From contig CM048840.1 of assembly GCA_026545765.1 (NCBI GenBank), positions 44,536,959 to 44,600,958 on the forward strand: a stretch of 64,000 bases of DNA, given 5' to 3'. Source of the DNA: Plantago major. Lineage: Eukaryota; Streptophyta; Magnoliopsida; Lamiales; Plantaginaceae. The translations under genes were made by a program, and so were the position numbers. A model generated the notes under the pieces. It had not been told where the DNA came from, made no database searches, and was given only the letters and a program-made list of their open reading frames with translations. Shown piece by piece: positions 11,281 to 21,041 of the stretch. Each line of letters begins with the position of its first letter. Within the stretch, counting starts at the first letter, position 1.

Positions 11281-12279
11281 TTCAAGTTCAAGAGGATGAT
11301 GACGTTTCCATTTCAATTTTAGGGTCTCGGAGACCTATTGGAGAAAAAAAGAATGGTTGATTGGATAAGGAGTCAAGGCGACCACATATTATGTCCTCTC
11401 GAATCTTTGAAGTTGACAAATTTATGGAGATTTATGCTCGGTGAGTAGCTTTCTTCGCTAACACATGGATTTTAACTTCTAACTACTATATATATCTAAT
11501 CATGTAATCGTGTCCACGACTTTTCGGAGAGAAGAATCCAACAATGGCGGATGACGTAATTGAAGAACCGCTTCTTGAAGTTGGAAGCGAAATTTGCGAT
11601 TGGTTCAAGGAATACGTACGAAATCCTGTCAACAAAGTCACATGTCCTTACTTAGAATCTCTATCGGAGGGACCAAACAGAAAGGTCTCCACATTCTCAT
11701 CTTACATAGTAAATGGCCTTAGGTTTCAAACAATTGAGTCTAACACCGCCATGGCCACAAGCAATTCCGGGGTGTGTGTAAGGGGCAAGATCAAGATGCA
11801 AATGATGATTTGTATGATTTCTCTGGAACACAGGACGAATTGTGCGACTTGAATATCCGGGGTTTCCTTTGAAAAGAACCTTTCTATTTGATGTTGACTG
11901 GTATGATCCTACTCCAAGTGGTACGCAGAAACACGAGCTCTATCAAATGGTAGAAATTAACCATAGGAAGAGGTATCGTACTAAGTATGAACCGTTTATC
12001 TTGGCGACTCAAGCACGGCAGGTGGTGTTTATTGAATATCCAAGCCTCAAACGCGATAAGGTGGATTTGTTGGCTGCGATGCATATACAGGCCCGCTCCA
12101 GAGTAGAGTACATTGATAAGGACGATTCAATTACCAACTCGTATCAAGAAGAGGTCGTCGATCAAGCAATGAGAAAGCACATAGAAGGCGATGATGAGTT
12201 CATAGACACAGGTGAAGACCAATTTATAGACTTAACAATAGCCGATGAGGACGAGGGTATGTGTGTATTGTATGCTTAG
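11281..12279 (+). pseudogene. CACTA Y first gene: C-terminal remnant of a TNP2-type transposase
   Basis: The recognisable part starts near 11600 with ICDWFKEYVRNPVNKVTCPY, then SEGPNRKVSTFSSYIVNGLR and NSGVCV, the conserved block before DUF4216. After a frameshift near 11790 the DUF4216 region runs 11842-12279 (LEYPGFPLKRTFLFDVDWYD). The TNP2 N-terminus and catalytic core are absent. Compared with X, Y has kept the part just before DUF4216 that X lost, and lost the transposase-associated domain that X kept. The stretch 11097-11360 is open but I recognise nothing in it. Confidence 0.75.
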
Positions 12280-12395
12280 TTGTTATGTGTATATATGATT
12301 AGTTGCTGATTATTATTACTTTGATATCTGTCAAATGTATATTCATGTATTCTTTACTAACTCATTAATTTTTTCTTGCAATTTCTTATTTGCAG

Positions 12396-14415
12396 ATGCC
12401 GCGCCAAAGGAAGTCGACATACCTTCCTCCCGGGTTTAGGGGTGCTAGTCAATGAGTTCTAGTAGTACCCACTAGTCATGGTAGTCCTCTCGTTGGATAC
12501 GACATTGGGGAAGCAAGATCTCAGTACAGAGACTCCACCGCCTACACGGCTTCTCCCAGTGACTACCCTTCGACGGGTGTCCGTATTGACGTTACAGACG
12601 GTGCTACATTTAGGAAAGCGGTGTTGTTCCCCGATGGCGAAACAAGTAAGTATTATGGAGTTGTAGAACATACACTTAAGATAAATATATGTTACATGAT
12701 TTTACTAATGAATATTTGTTTCTTGTTTGTCTCATTGATAATGTTTTTTCCTCCGGATGCCTCGGACAAACTAGGCAAAATCTTGAGGGGCGGAGATCTT
12801 GGAGACGAGGCGAGAAGTGGTCAAACGTCCCGGACGGATGAAGCACTTTACTTGACGAGCTGCGTAAGCTTAAATGTTACAATTAATGCTTTATTTGTTT
12901 TTTAATCATTGTGTTAATGTGTGTGGTATGTTAGCCACTATATCGTGGAGTGGTATGTTAGCCACTAAGCTTGTTTTGATGTGTTAGTCACCATTTATGA
13001 ACTTGTTGTGTCGTTTGAGTGATATGTTAGCCACTGAACTTGGGTGATATGTTAGTCACCATTGTGTTAGTCAATTTTAGGACAATTTGAGTGGTATGTT
13101 GGCCACTAAGCTTGTTTTGATGTGTTAGTCACCATTTATGAACTTGTTGTGTCGTTTGAGTGGTATGTTAGCCACTGAACTTGGGTGATATGTTAGTCAC
13201 CATTGTGTTAGTCAATTTTAGGACAAATTGAGTGGTATGTTAGCCACTAAGATTGTTTTGATGTGTTAGTCACCATTTATGAACTTGTTGTGTCGTTTGA
13301 GTGGTATGTTAGCCACTGAACTTGGGTGATATGTTAGTCACCATTGTGTTAGTCAATTTTAGGACAAATTGAGTGGTATGTTAGCCACTGAGCTTGTTTT
13401 GATGTAGGACTACTACATTTCAGTTTCATTTTAGTGTTATATTTGAATTGTTATATTTCTTTATACTTGTGTAATTTTTACTTTGAATGGAATTGTTGTA
13501 GAAGGACTATTTCATTCCCAATGCTACTGTCCTAACTCGCTTTTGAGACTTTAGGGTCCCGACATCTGAAAATGGTCTACAAAATGAAGGAGACACGTGA
13601 GCAACTTGGGTGGGGGGGACGAGTGGCAGCATGTGACGACGATGGAATGATGATCCCTTCGAGATCAAGCGATCAAAGAATGAGAAAAATCGCTTGTCCG
13701 AGATGATGGTAATGCACGCATCGCATCATCACTATGGGTCGCGAGCTATTGTTACGATCACGTGATGGAGGTTAGTAAATATGTTGTTTATGACTTGGAA
13801 TATGATACATATTTTAGGTTTCATTTCAATCAACTAACTACTTGTTTGCACATATATGTTTTTAGGCCGATAAAGAGTGCTCTGTACTTCACTTCAAGAA
13901 GGCTAAGTCAAGAATGGCATCCGGTGACGTGAGGGCGAACGACATGGCGTATTTCTTTCTTAAGGTTAATTACATGTGTATTTGAGTATTTTAATTAAAG
14001 TGATTCTAAAATTACATCTCATTTCGTAGATGCAACCAACAATTGCAGAGTGAGGTCGAGAGGAGGATGGACGAGAGGATGATCGACGGTTGAGTCAATT
14101 GAAGAGCAAGACCAGATCTTCTTCTTGAGGTCAACCCAATGGATGAAGGGTCGAATGTATGGATTAGGAAGTTTAGGCCCTTCCATGAGTTACGTAGCTT
14201 CTCGGTGTCCTGTGGATCAGATCGCGATCTAACCTCTACACGCAGCGAGTGTTAAGATGATGACTCCTCTCCCAAAAGAAGCTGCGACCAAAGGCTTACG
14301 AGCAAGTGCTTGAGGAATGCAGGCTCGTATGGCCAGCGGATGGACGAGTTGTCAGGAGTTCTTCCCGCTCTTCCCATCTCCGCCTCCTCCCGATAATCCT
14401 CCCGATTATTCTTAG
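12396..14415 (+). pseudogene. CACTA Y second gene: decayed Transposase_24-type gene
   Basis: The start is visible: a GCAG acceptor at 12392-12395 then ATG (MPRQRKSTYLPPGF). The end is PPDYS plus a stop at 14413-14415, the same end as the X copy. Between them the homologues of all X exons can be found (about 12770-12870, 13500-13790, 13865-13960, 14050-14415). They contain stops and indels, for example soon after the start codon and around 13540. The gene is therefore a pseudogene of the TNPA-like partner. The equivalent gene of X is much better preserved. Confidence 0.75.
12925..13405. repeat. 141-bp tandem repeat in the intron of Y
   Basis: The unit starting GTGGTATGTTAGCCACTAAG begins at 12950, 13091, 13232 and 13373, an exact 141-bp period over three full units plus partial ends. 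Copies are very similar to each other. The array occupies the same intron as the 6985-7445 array of X and has the inverted sequence, so it predates the split of X and Y. Confidence 0.9.
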
Positions 14416-14609
14416 TTACATCACACTTGTTATGGATAATTTGACACTATTTCATTCTAATTCTTGTTTCGGATTATTTGTAGATAATTTATATTGTTTC
14501 GGATATATTAATGCAATTTAATTGTTTCGGGTATATTATCTATGACTATATTATGTTTTTAAAACAGTCAAACAAAGTTAAAAAAATAAATATAAAAAAA
14601 TTAAAGCAG

Positions 14610-14957
14610 GAATTTAGCGGCGAAAAAATTGTCGCTAAATTCACGAATGAATTAGTTCGTTGACATTTAGCGACGGATTTTTCCGTCGCTAAATGTCAAC
14701 CGGAAACCGACTTAGGGGTGGATTTAGCGATGGAAAAATCCGTCGCTATGTAAATCGCCGCTAATTAGCGACGGATACGAAATCCGTCAACGAATTTGGT
14801 CGGATCGGATTAATCCGTCGCCCGGTTAAATGCGTTATTATGACGGAAATCTATCCGTCGCTAAAAACAATTGTGACGACTATTTTGGAGACGGAGGGTT
14901 ATCCGTCGCTAAGGATTTAGCGACGGATCCGTCGCTAAAACACGTTTTTTTGTAGTG
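14610..14957. repeat. 3' subterminal repeat array and terminus of CACTA Y
   Basis: Copies of TTTAGCGACGGA in both orientations run up to the terminus GTAGTG at 14957. The array is the inverted homologue of 5438-5760 in X. Confidence 0.85.
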
Positions 14958-15439
14958 CTTGTCCCACGAGCTTCGAGAAGACTCCAAAATTGGCCGGAAC
15001 GGTCAAAATTTGGTCGGAAATTGGAAATGGCGAATGAGGAAGGAAGAAGGAAGAAAAAGAAGCTGCTGAAAAATGGAGAAGAAAAGGGCTACTGCCCGAT
15101 TCTATAACGATTTTAGCGACGGATCGCAATCCGTCGCTAACGTCCGTCGCTATTTAGCGACGGATAGCGATCCGTCGCTAAAATCAATTTTCTTTTTTTT
15201 ATTTATTTTTTAATCCGGTCAACTTATTTAGGGACGGATATAATATCCGTCCCTAAATAACGACGGATATTTTTATCCGTCGCCAAATAGCGACGGAAAA
15301 ATATCCGTCGCTAATTTAGCGACGGATTGAGCGAATTCGCTCAATCCGTCTCCAATCCGTCGCTAAACCTAGCGATTCGTCGCTAGATAGCGACGGATTT
15401 TATCCGTCTCCGTCGCTATTTGGCGGATTTCTTGTAGTG
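14958..15439 (-). mobile_element. Separated 5' arm of CACTA X
   Basis: After the CTT duplication (14958-14960) this arm is the reverse complement of 9946-10425 in Y: the same leader with TCTTCTCGAAGC and a subterminal array. It ends GGATTTCTTGTAGTG at 15439 and is followed by AAT, which matches 5435-5437. It therefore belongs with 5438-9945 as one element. Confidence 0.9.
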
Positions 15440-15694
15440 AATTCGCGAAGGTGATGAAGCAGTCCTATGTGAGATGACAAAGTAGCATGAGGATGATATA
15501 AGGATGATGGTTAGAAGTTTTGACATTTTGGATCTAGGATTCAAGATTGTGAGAGAAATTGTTAAGATACAAAAGAGGGACCTTGTTCAGATATTCGGTG
15601 TACGTGATGGGTCAGCTGACATTAAGATTACAAAGGATTTTGAGGTAATGCCATGGACGAAAAGATGCTTCCCTGACCTTTTAGAGTCCAAGGG
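15440..15694 (+). pseudogene. Host plant gene, middle part (same exon as 5296-5437)
   Basis: Removing 5438-15442 joins GTTAAAGCAAT to TCGCGAAGG with no change of frame, giving VKAIREGDEAVLCEMTK. One in-frame TAG follows at 15483-15485, and the frame then continues through RSFDILDLGFKIVREIV and LVQIFGVRDG to LLESKG. The last stretch (an FD..F.I pattern followed by a DL..IFGV.G pattern) is typical of the plant proteins that accompany MULE/Ulp1 genes. The piece ends at 15694, where another CACTA element begins. Confidence 0.65.
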
Positions 15695-16189
15695 CACTAC
15701 TAAAAAACCATGGAATGGGTGACAATGGAATTTTGTTGGCTAAAGCCATTTTATGTTAGTGAAACTCTGTGGGCAAGAAAACTGTGTTGTTTATGTCTGT
15801 CATTGATTCTCTTGTTGCCCATACTCGTATGGCTAAGAGTTTGTTATCTTTAAAGAATAGACAACATACTATGGGTGACATAATATATGATCTAACAATG
15901 GTCAACGAATACGCCACATATGTATTCATACAACACATATGGCTAACAAATGTTTCTCACCTCTATGGCAAATACGAATTGAAGAAAAATACTGTATTTC
16001 ACTTATGGCTAACAAATTTATCTTAGTTATATGCCAAATATGAGAATAAAAAAAATATAGTAGAAACTGCTAGAAAGAGCAATTTTTATGCAAATTATAT
16101 ATCTTCCATTTAAATGACAATATTTATGGTAATTATGGAGTATATTTCATTTAGATCACAATTTTGTGCTAATTATATGTTTGTCTTTT

Positions 16190-16250
16190 TTTTTGAGAAT
16201 AATATTTCATTAGTCACCAATTTAAGGGGCTACAAATTAAGTAAAAAAGA
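16190..16250 (-). mobile_element. Possible 5'-truncated LINE 3' tail inside W
   Basis: A T-run followed by TTTTGAGAATAATATTTCATT resembles the 3' end of the LINE at 39227 (T-run, GAGAAAGAATGATAAATTTCATT) on the same strand. Only a few dozen bases are comparable and no target duplication is visible, so this is a suggestion only. Confidence 0.3.
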
Positions 16251-18190
16251 AAAAGAGTGTGAATAAAAGGTAAAAAAATACAAATATGAGAAAAAAGAAC
16301 AAAATTGCTAATATATCTAGTCTATTTCTTCATTCCCATCTTCAAATTATTTCTTCAACCAAAAACACCTGAAAATAATAGAAGAATAAGTTAATGTATT
16401 GTTTATTGCAATTAGTTTAGTAAACAATAAAAAGAGTGATCTGTGTAATGAAGAATAATTAAACTTTACAAGAAGTATACCTTATTGAAGAATTTGAACA
16501 TAAATCCTATATAAAAGTAATAGAAAGATTAGTTAGTTGGGTTACATATATACAATTATGCATCAATATACAAAAATGATATGCATATAACTTGTAACAT
16601 AACATTACCTTTTTGATGAATTGATTCATGATACATGAATGAAGAATGGAAGAACTAAATGATAATTAACAAAGGAGTAGAGAAGAAGAGAAGAAGAGAT
16701 GAAAAAATGCAGTAGCAAGCAACATATAACAATGAGAGTGCATCTATATAGAATTAATTGTCTTACTTTAGGTAACATACACATGTCACATATAATTGAT
16801 TTTTAAGCGGTAATTGAAATTTTCCGAAATTTTTCACCGAACAAGGGGGAAATTCAAAAAAAATCGCCTTTGGCTGACATATCTCTGTTGGCCATACTAA
16901 GATTCTAAAAAGTTCTCCAGCCAATACACTTGAGGTGGGAAGTTTAAAATTTTTGGGATAATTCAATTTTTTACGAGATTTATATTTGGAACGATTCTTG
17001 TCGAAAGATTAATTTTATTCATATAATATGAAATTTGTATTCATTATTTTATTAATACTCTTAATTTTAAATAAGTGTGAGCAATTAACTTAGATTTTTT
17101 TAAAAAAGTAATATTTTATTATGTGATCTAAAAAAATTAATGTTCTTTAGAAACATGCTGAAGTGATCCAAAAAGTTTATACAACAACCCTAACATTTTT
17201 ACCACACATGTTCTTTATTAAATATCTTTGTTATTATCCAAATAACATTTTTGACATTTTACATTTGTAAAATAAGAAACTTTCATTATTTGCAAATTAG
17301 CCCCTGAACTTTCTCCAGTATACTTTAAAGTGTTGCAATGATTCCGAAACAATAATACACTTTTTCAAATTATACATGACACTTGTATTATTAATCCATA
17401 CATAATAATAATTCCCAAGTGCCGTATTTGCCACTTTCAGTAAATTACAATTTAGTCCTTGTACTTTAATGAATTACCAGAACATATCTTAATGTTTCAT
17501 TTACTAACATCTAGACTTCTCAGGTCTAAATGTGAATGAAACATACATCATTCTAAGTAATTAAAATATAATGCGTATAAATTATAGAATATACTATATA
17601 TCATAATATCATAGTTATTATCAACACACATTCTCGTCTACGTGAAACTAGATATACCAAGTAACTAAGACGGTTTCAATCGATGGTGAACACTCCCTAG
17701 AAACTAATATTGAGCCAATCACCAAGTCTTATTCAACAATATTGGTTAGTGAATGTTCGCTTCTTGCCATATCCAGTCATATATGATTTATCCCAAAATC
17801 ATATAAGTGCAACTCATGTTCGGTCACTCCATATGGCTGACTAGGATAAGTCAACTTACCAAATTGGCCAATTAATACACTAACGACTCTATCTTCATAT
17901 CTCAATCCTAAAGATATGATGTCGCCGTTGACTATTTAATGAACATCATCATTGAAAGTCTAATCCAACACTATACATCCCATGTATACTAGACCGGAGG
18001 TCACATGATGCTCATTTGTAATTCTACGTAATTGTTTAAGTGTTTAACTCATATAAATAAATGCATATGAAACACAAGTAAGGAATTTGAATAACACGAT
18101 TTGTTTCAATTAAGCTGTCTTACAATTAAATTTTATCTGCGGGCATAACTTTACTAACTAACAACGACAAGAATAAAACCCTGTGAAATC
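16251..18190. other. AT-rich interior of CACTA W, no gene seen
   Basis: No open frame has recognisable protein sequence. The stretch at about 17630-18080 (GAACACTCCCTAGAAACTAA, then CATATCCAGTCATATATGAT) has the feel of a fragment of a retrotransposon LTR or leader rather than unique sequence. I could not find its ends. Confidence 0.4.
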
Positions 18191-18199
18191 AGTTACTAA

Positions 18200-18900
18200 T
18201 AAACAATTGGCTCAGTGGTTGTTGCATTGGATTTCATATGATAGATGATGGTTTGATTCCTCTTAGCCTCAAATTTTTTGGAAGTTGTTTTAAAGATTTA
18301 TTGATTGAGTTATAGTTGTGAATTGATAGGTTATGCGTTCCACTCCTTTTTTGGCAACAATTTTTTGGAACTATAATGTGTATTTAATATGGTATACGTT
18401 ATAATTTATTGACACTATTTTTATTTATAAATGTGAATACGATATACTATATACGGAGTACTTTTTTGGCACAACAATTGATTCCTCTTTGCATCAAGTT
18501 TTTGGATTTTTTTTAAAAGACTTTTTGGTTGAGTTATTAGTTGTGAATTGAAAGGTTATACGTCCCATTCCTTTTTGGCCTTTTTTTTTTTTTTTTTGCA
18601 ATTTTTTGCCAATATAATGTGTATTTTGATATTTTTTATATTATACTATTCATAAATTTTTATACGGAATTATGTGAATAAGATATACCGTATATATACT
18701 TTTTTGGCACTACAATCGATTCCTCTTGGTATCAAGTTTTTTATAGACTTCTTGGTTGAGTTATTAGTAGTGAATTGAAAGTTATCGTTCCATTCCTTTT
18801 TTTCGACAACAATTGTTTGATATATGGTATATGGTATAATTTTAGGCACAATATTATTCATAATTGTGAATACGGTGTACAGTATACTTTTTTGGCACAG
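18200..18900 (+). repeat. Three-copy tandem repeat with a tRNA-like (SINE-type) first unit
   Basis: GATTCCTCTT starts units at 18255, 18480 and 18718 (periods of 225 and 238 bp), each followed by a related TTTTTGGCAACAATTTTTTG-like text and an ATACGATATAC-like text. The first unit carries TGGCTCAGTGG at 18208-18218, which fits the RNA polymerase III A box. GGTTTGATTCC at 18250-18260 differs from the B-box consensus GGTTCGANNCC by one base. The spacing of 42 bp suits a tRNA-derived SINE head. The later units keep only the second part. It lies inside CACTA W. Confidence 0.5.
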
Positions 18901-19207
18901 AAAAGTATCTTTTAATGCGATATACGAACGTATAAGTTTAATAACAATAAAATATACAACAAACTTATGTAGACTACGTTGTTAAATAATTTTTTATTAC
19001 TTAATCTACTATGGCCAACAAATTTATGTAGCCTATATAATTTTGGTCAACATCTAAGCTTGATCGCCTGGTGTTGGGGCCACTAATAAAGTGAACAACA
19101 TAATCCTGTTAGCCATTATTTTTCTCTCTTGCTTAAAATATTATAGCCAACAAACAATGTGTATGTTTCCTATAGTTTGTTAGCTATTGTAACATTTTCT
19201 AGTAGTC

Positions 19208-19680
19208 GGGGACAAAACACATGCCGCAGTTGAAAAAGGTTAATTTGTACAATGCATTGCAGCGAATAACTGAACTAGATGATAAGTTATATAGCCAAGA
19301 TGTGGCTAGATTGGTTCACTGTCACCTACTGGCAGGTCTCTTCACCCCTAATGGAAATACGTCACTAGCTTGGTCAACATGTGAGTTTGTTGAGGATCTT
19401 GGAGATATATGTCTATTTGATTGGTGCAACCTTATACTGAAGCTTCTTGTAAAGGAACTCATACAGACTAAGAACATGAAGATAGCAGGCTGTTCAATGC
19501 TACTGCCAGTAAGTATTGTGGTACAAATATAAATTTAGTAATATGTCAATTTTTTAATATGTCATTGACATTTTTTTTGGTGTTGTTTTTTTTTTTTTTT
19601 AATTAGTACATGCTATGTGAGCACACAATGTTTATCCAGCCGAAAGATGAGAGTTGCTTTCCACGGTTTTTAAGATGAGA
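19208..19680 (+). pseudogene. Host plant gene, part after CACTA W
   Basis: Removing W and one GGG copy joins TCCAAGGG to ACAAAACAC in frame, giving LLESKGTKHMPQLKKVNLYN. The exon continues to a GTAAGT donor after 19508. The pieces 5296-5437, 15443-15694 and 19211-19508 add to 692 bp and fit the phases of both neighbouring introns. Text such as DVARLVHCHLLAGLFTPNG and FDWCNLILKLLVKEL matches the conserved helical part of plant-mobile-domain-like proteins. The next exon starts at 19607 (YMLCEHTMFIQPKDESCF) and has an in-frame TGA where RFLRW would be expected, so the gene is inactive. Confidence 0.65.
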
Positions 19681-20040
19681 ACTGAATAAGGTGCACAAAA
19701 GTTGTTAAGTTTGGTATAAACCTGGCCTGTGAGAAAGAGGTAAGAATGTTTTTTAGTCTTTTTTATTGGTAGTATGTTCATTCATGTAATCTTGGCTTAT
19801 TGCGTTATGATTTTAAAAAATATGTAGGACATAAGGAAGGACCTTACCCCAACAGTAGACGAGAAGAAGATTTTCCGCCAGCGAATAGAGTGAACCAAGG
19901 TCAATATGTTCGAGTGTGATGCAGACATCCCAGCACCACAATTATGATGGATTCTTACATGGGTGGCAATGAATCAAAGCCCAAAGTCGGTGACGTGGAG
20001 TTGCCATCAGGTGAACATTGTAAACCTGCAACGACTGTAA

Positions 20041-20460
20041 ATGGCGGTGGAGATGCATGCATTCACTGTAAGGCGGCGAAGAATTAATAGTGATGTCGAA
20101 AATCTGCTCTGTGTAATAGAAAATATGAAGGGTGATATACGCGAATTGAAAGAGACACTGACGGTTACAGAAAGCAAGATCCATTCTTCTGAAGAGCAGG
20201 GTCATGAGGATGACATGGGATTGAATAATGAGTTGGTTATCCTAACAGAACGTTGCAAGTCGTATGAGGAAGAGAAGGATAGAATTTCACTAACAAATTG
20301 TCAGACATGGAATTAACTATAGAAAAGCTCAGGGCCCAGCTATCTTTAGCCTCAACCAGAAATGATGAAATGTATTTGTCGGTCAGGGGGTTAGAGGATG
20401 AATTAAGTGTTGCTAAGCTGGCTAGTTCAAATCTCATGAGTAACATAGATATCATCACCA
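20041..20460 (+). pseudogene. Host plant gene, probable coiled-coil region
   Basis: Two overlapping frames read as charged heptad-type sequence: DVENLLCVIENMKGDIRELK, then LSDMELTIEKLRAQLSLAST and VRGLEDELSVAKLASSN. A frame change near 20300 links them. Coiled coils are common between the N-terminal domain and the C-terminal protease in this protein type. I saw no Ulp1 (C48) protease His/Asp/Cys signature downstream, so the C-terminus is either lost or out of reach. Confidence 0.4.
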
Positions 20461-20924
20461 GGCGGTTAAATATAGTGTGTTATGTAGTGATCAAAGGTAA
20501 AATAATTAATTCAATTTAATTTTTTTTTTAACTGTGCTTACCCTTAGATCTTTTGTGACTGATGATGTTACTTAATTATTCCTTTATAAAATATATATGC
20601 AGTGTTATTTGGAATGGTGAAGGTGCTTTTTGCCAGGTGTGTGGTGATGACCTGCTATGTGTACTGCACAGCGAGAACTTCAGCGCAAGTGTATGCAATA
20701 CAGTACATAATTTCAGCTCAACTTGATATCCATCAAGATTATTCAATATATGTTATTAACTCTTATTTGTTTGGAACACTAATGCATTGGTATAGGTAAT
20801 TGATTCCTGGGTTGAGCTAGTCCGTCAAAGCCAAATATCTAGGGGTGTATTGACTTCAACATTTGTGTTAACAACACACATATGGGTAATTTATTTTGTC
20901 ATCATATTTGCCAATAACAAGTTT

Positions 20925-21041
20925 AGGCAGCAAGCTAATACATTCGACTCAACATGATGCTCTTTCGAAAGATGCTTTGGGTAACACAATTAGAAAGGCT
21001 GTAGAGCAAGACATTTATAAGGTGGCAAGGTGTGATGTTAT
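20925..21041 (+). pseudogene. Possible last recognisable exon of the host gene, cut by an LTR
   Basis: After an AG near 20929 an open frame reads KLIHSTQHDALSKDALGN then AVEQDIYKVARCDVIV and runs straight into the LTR that starts at 21042. The text looks protein-like (charged, no stops), but I cannot place it in a domain. Confidence 0.35.

Larger units (their letters stand above)
9946..14957 (+). mobile_element. CACTA element Y (5012 bp) nested inside X in opposite orientation
   Basis: The 5' end is CACTACAAGAAATCCGG at 9946 and the 3' end TTTTTTTGTAGTG at 14957. The flanks are CTT at 9943-9945 and CTT at 14958-14960, a perfect 3-bp duplication. The gene order and end types are those of X read on the other strand. 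The DUF4216 ORFs of X and Y are the same length (145 residues) and differ at 14 positions by my count, so they are close relatives but not a fresh duplicate. Y landed about 480 bp inside the 5' end of X. Confidence 0.92.
5438..15439 (-). mobile_element. CACTA element X (about 5.0 kb) containing nested element Y
   Basis: The outer ends are CACTACAAAAAAAACC at 5438 and GGATTTCTTGTAGTG at 15439, flanked by the AAT duplication. X itself is 5438-9945 plus 14961-15439 (4987 bp) once the inner element and one CTT copy are removed. It is transcribed on the minus strand, with its 5' end at 15439. Both ends carry arrays of AGCGACGGA in both orientations. X carries a TNP2-type gene with an internal deletion (9314-8163) and a Transposase_24-type gene (about 7620-5957). 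The whole insertion interrupts a host exon. Confidence 0.9.
15695..19207. mobile_element. Non-autonomous CACTA element W (3513 bp)
   Basis: The left end is CACTACTAAAAAACCATGG at 15695. The right end is ACATTTTCTAGTAGTC at 19207, the inverse of CACTACTAGAAAATGT with the last base changed. The flanks are GGG (15692-15694) and GGG (19208-19210). Both ends carry several copies of a different subterminal motif, ATGGCTAACAAA or its complement (near 15735, 15948, 16005, 16880, 19010, 19110, 19145, 19180). No transposase gene is inside. The family differs from X, Y and Z. Confidence 0.75.

Noticed and set aside
18208..18260. A genuine tRNA gene at the A/B-box sequence
   Set aside because: The flanking text does not fold into a cloverleaf acceptor stem and the unit is tandemly repeated, so a SINE head is more likely.
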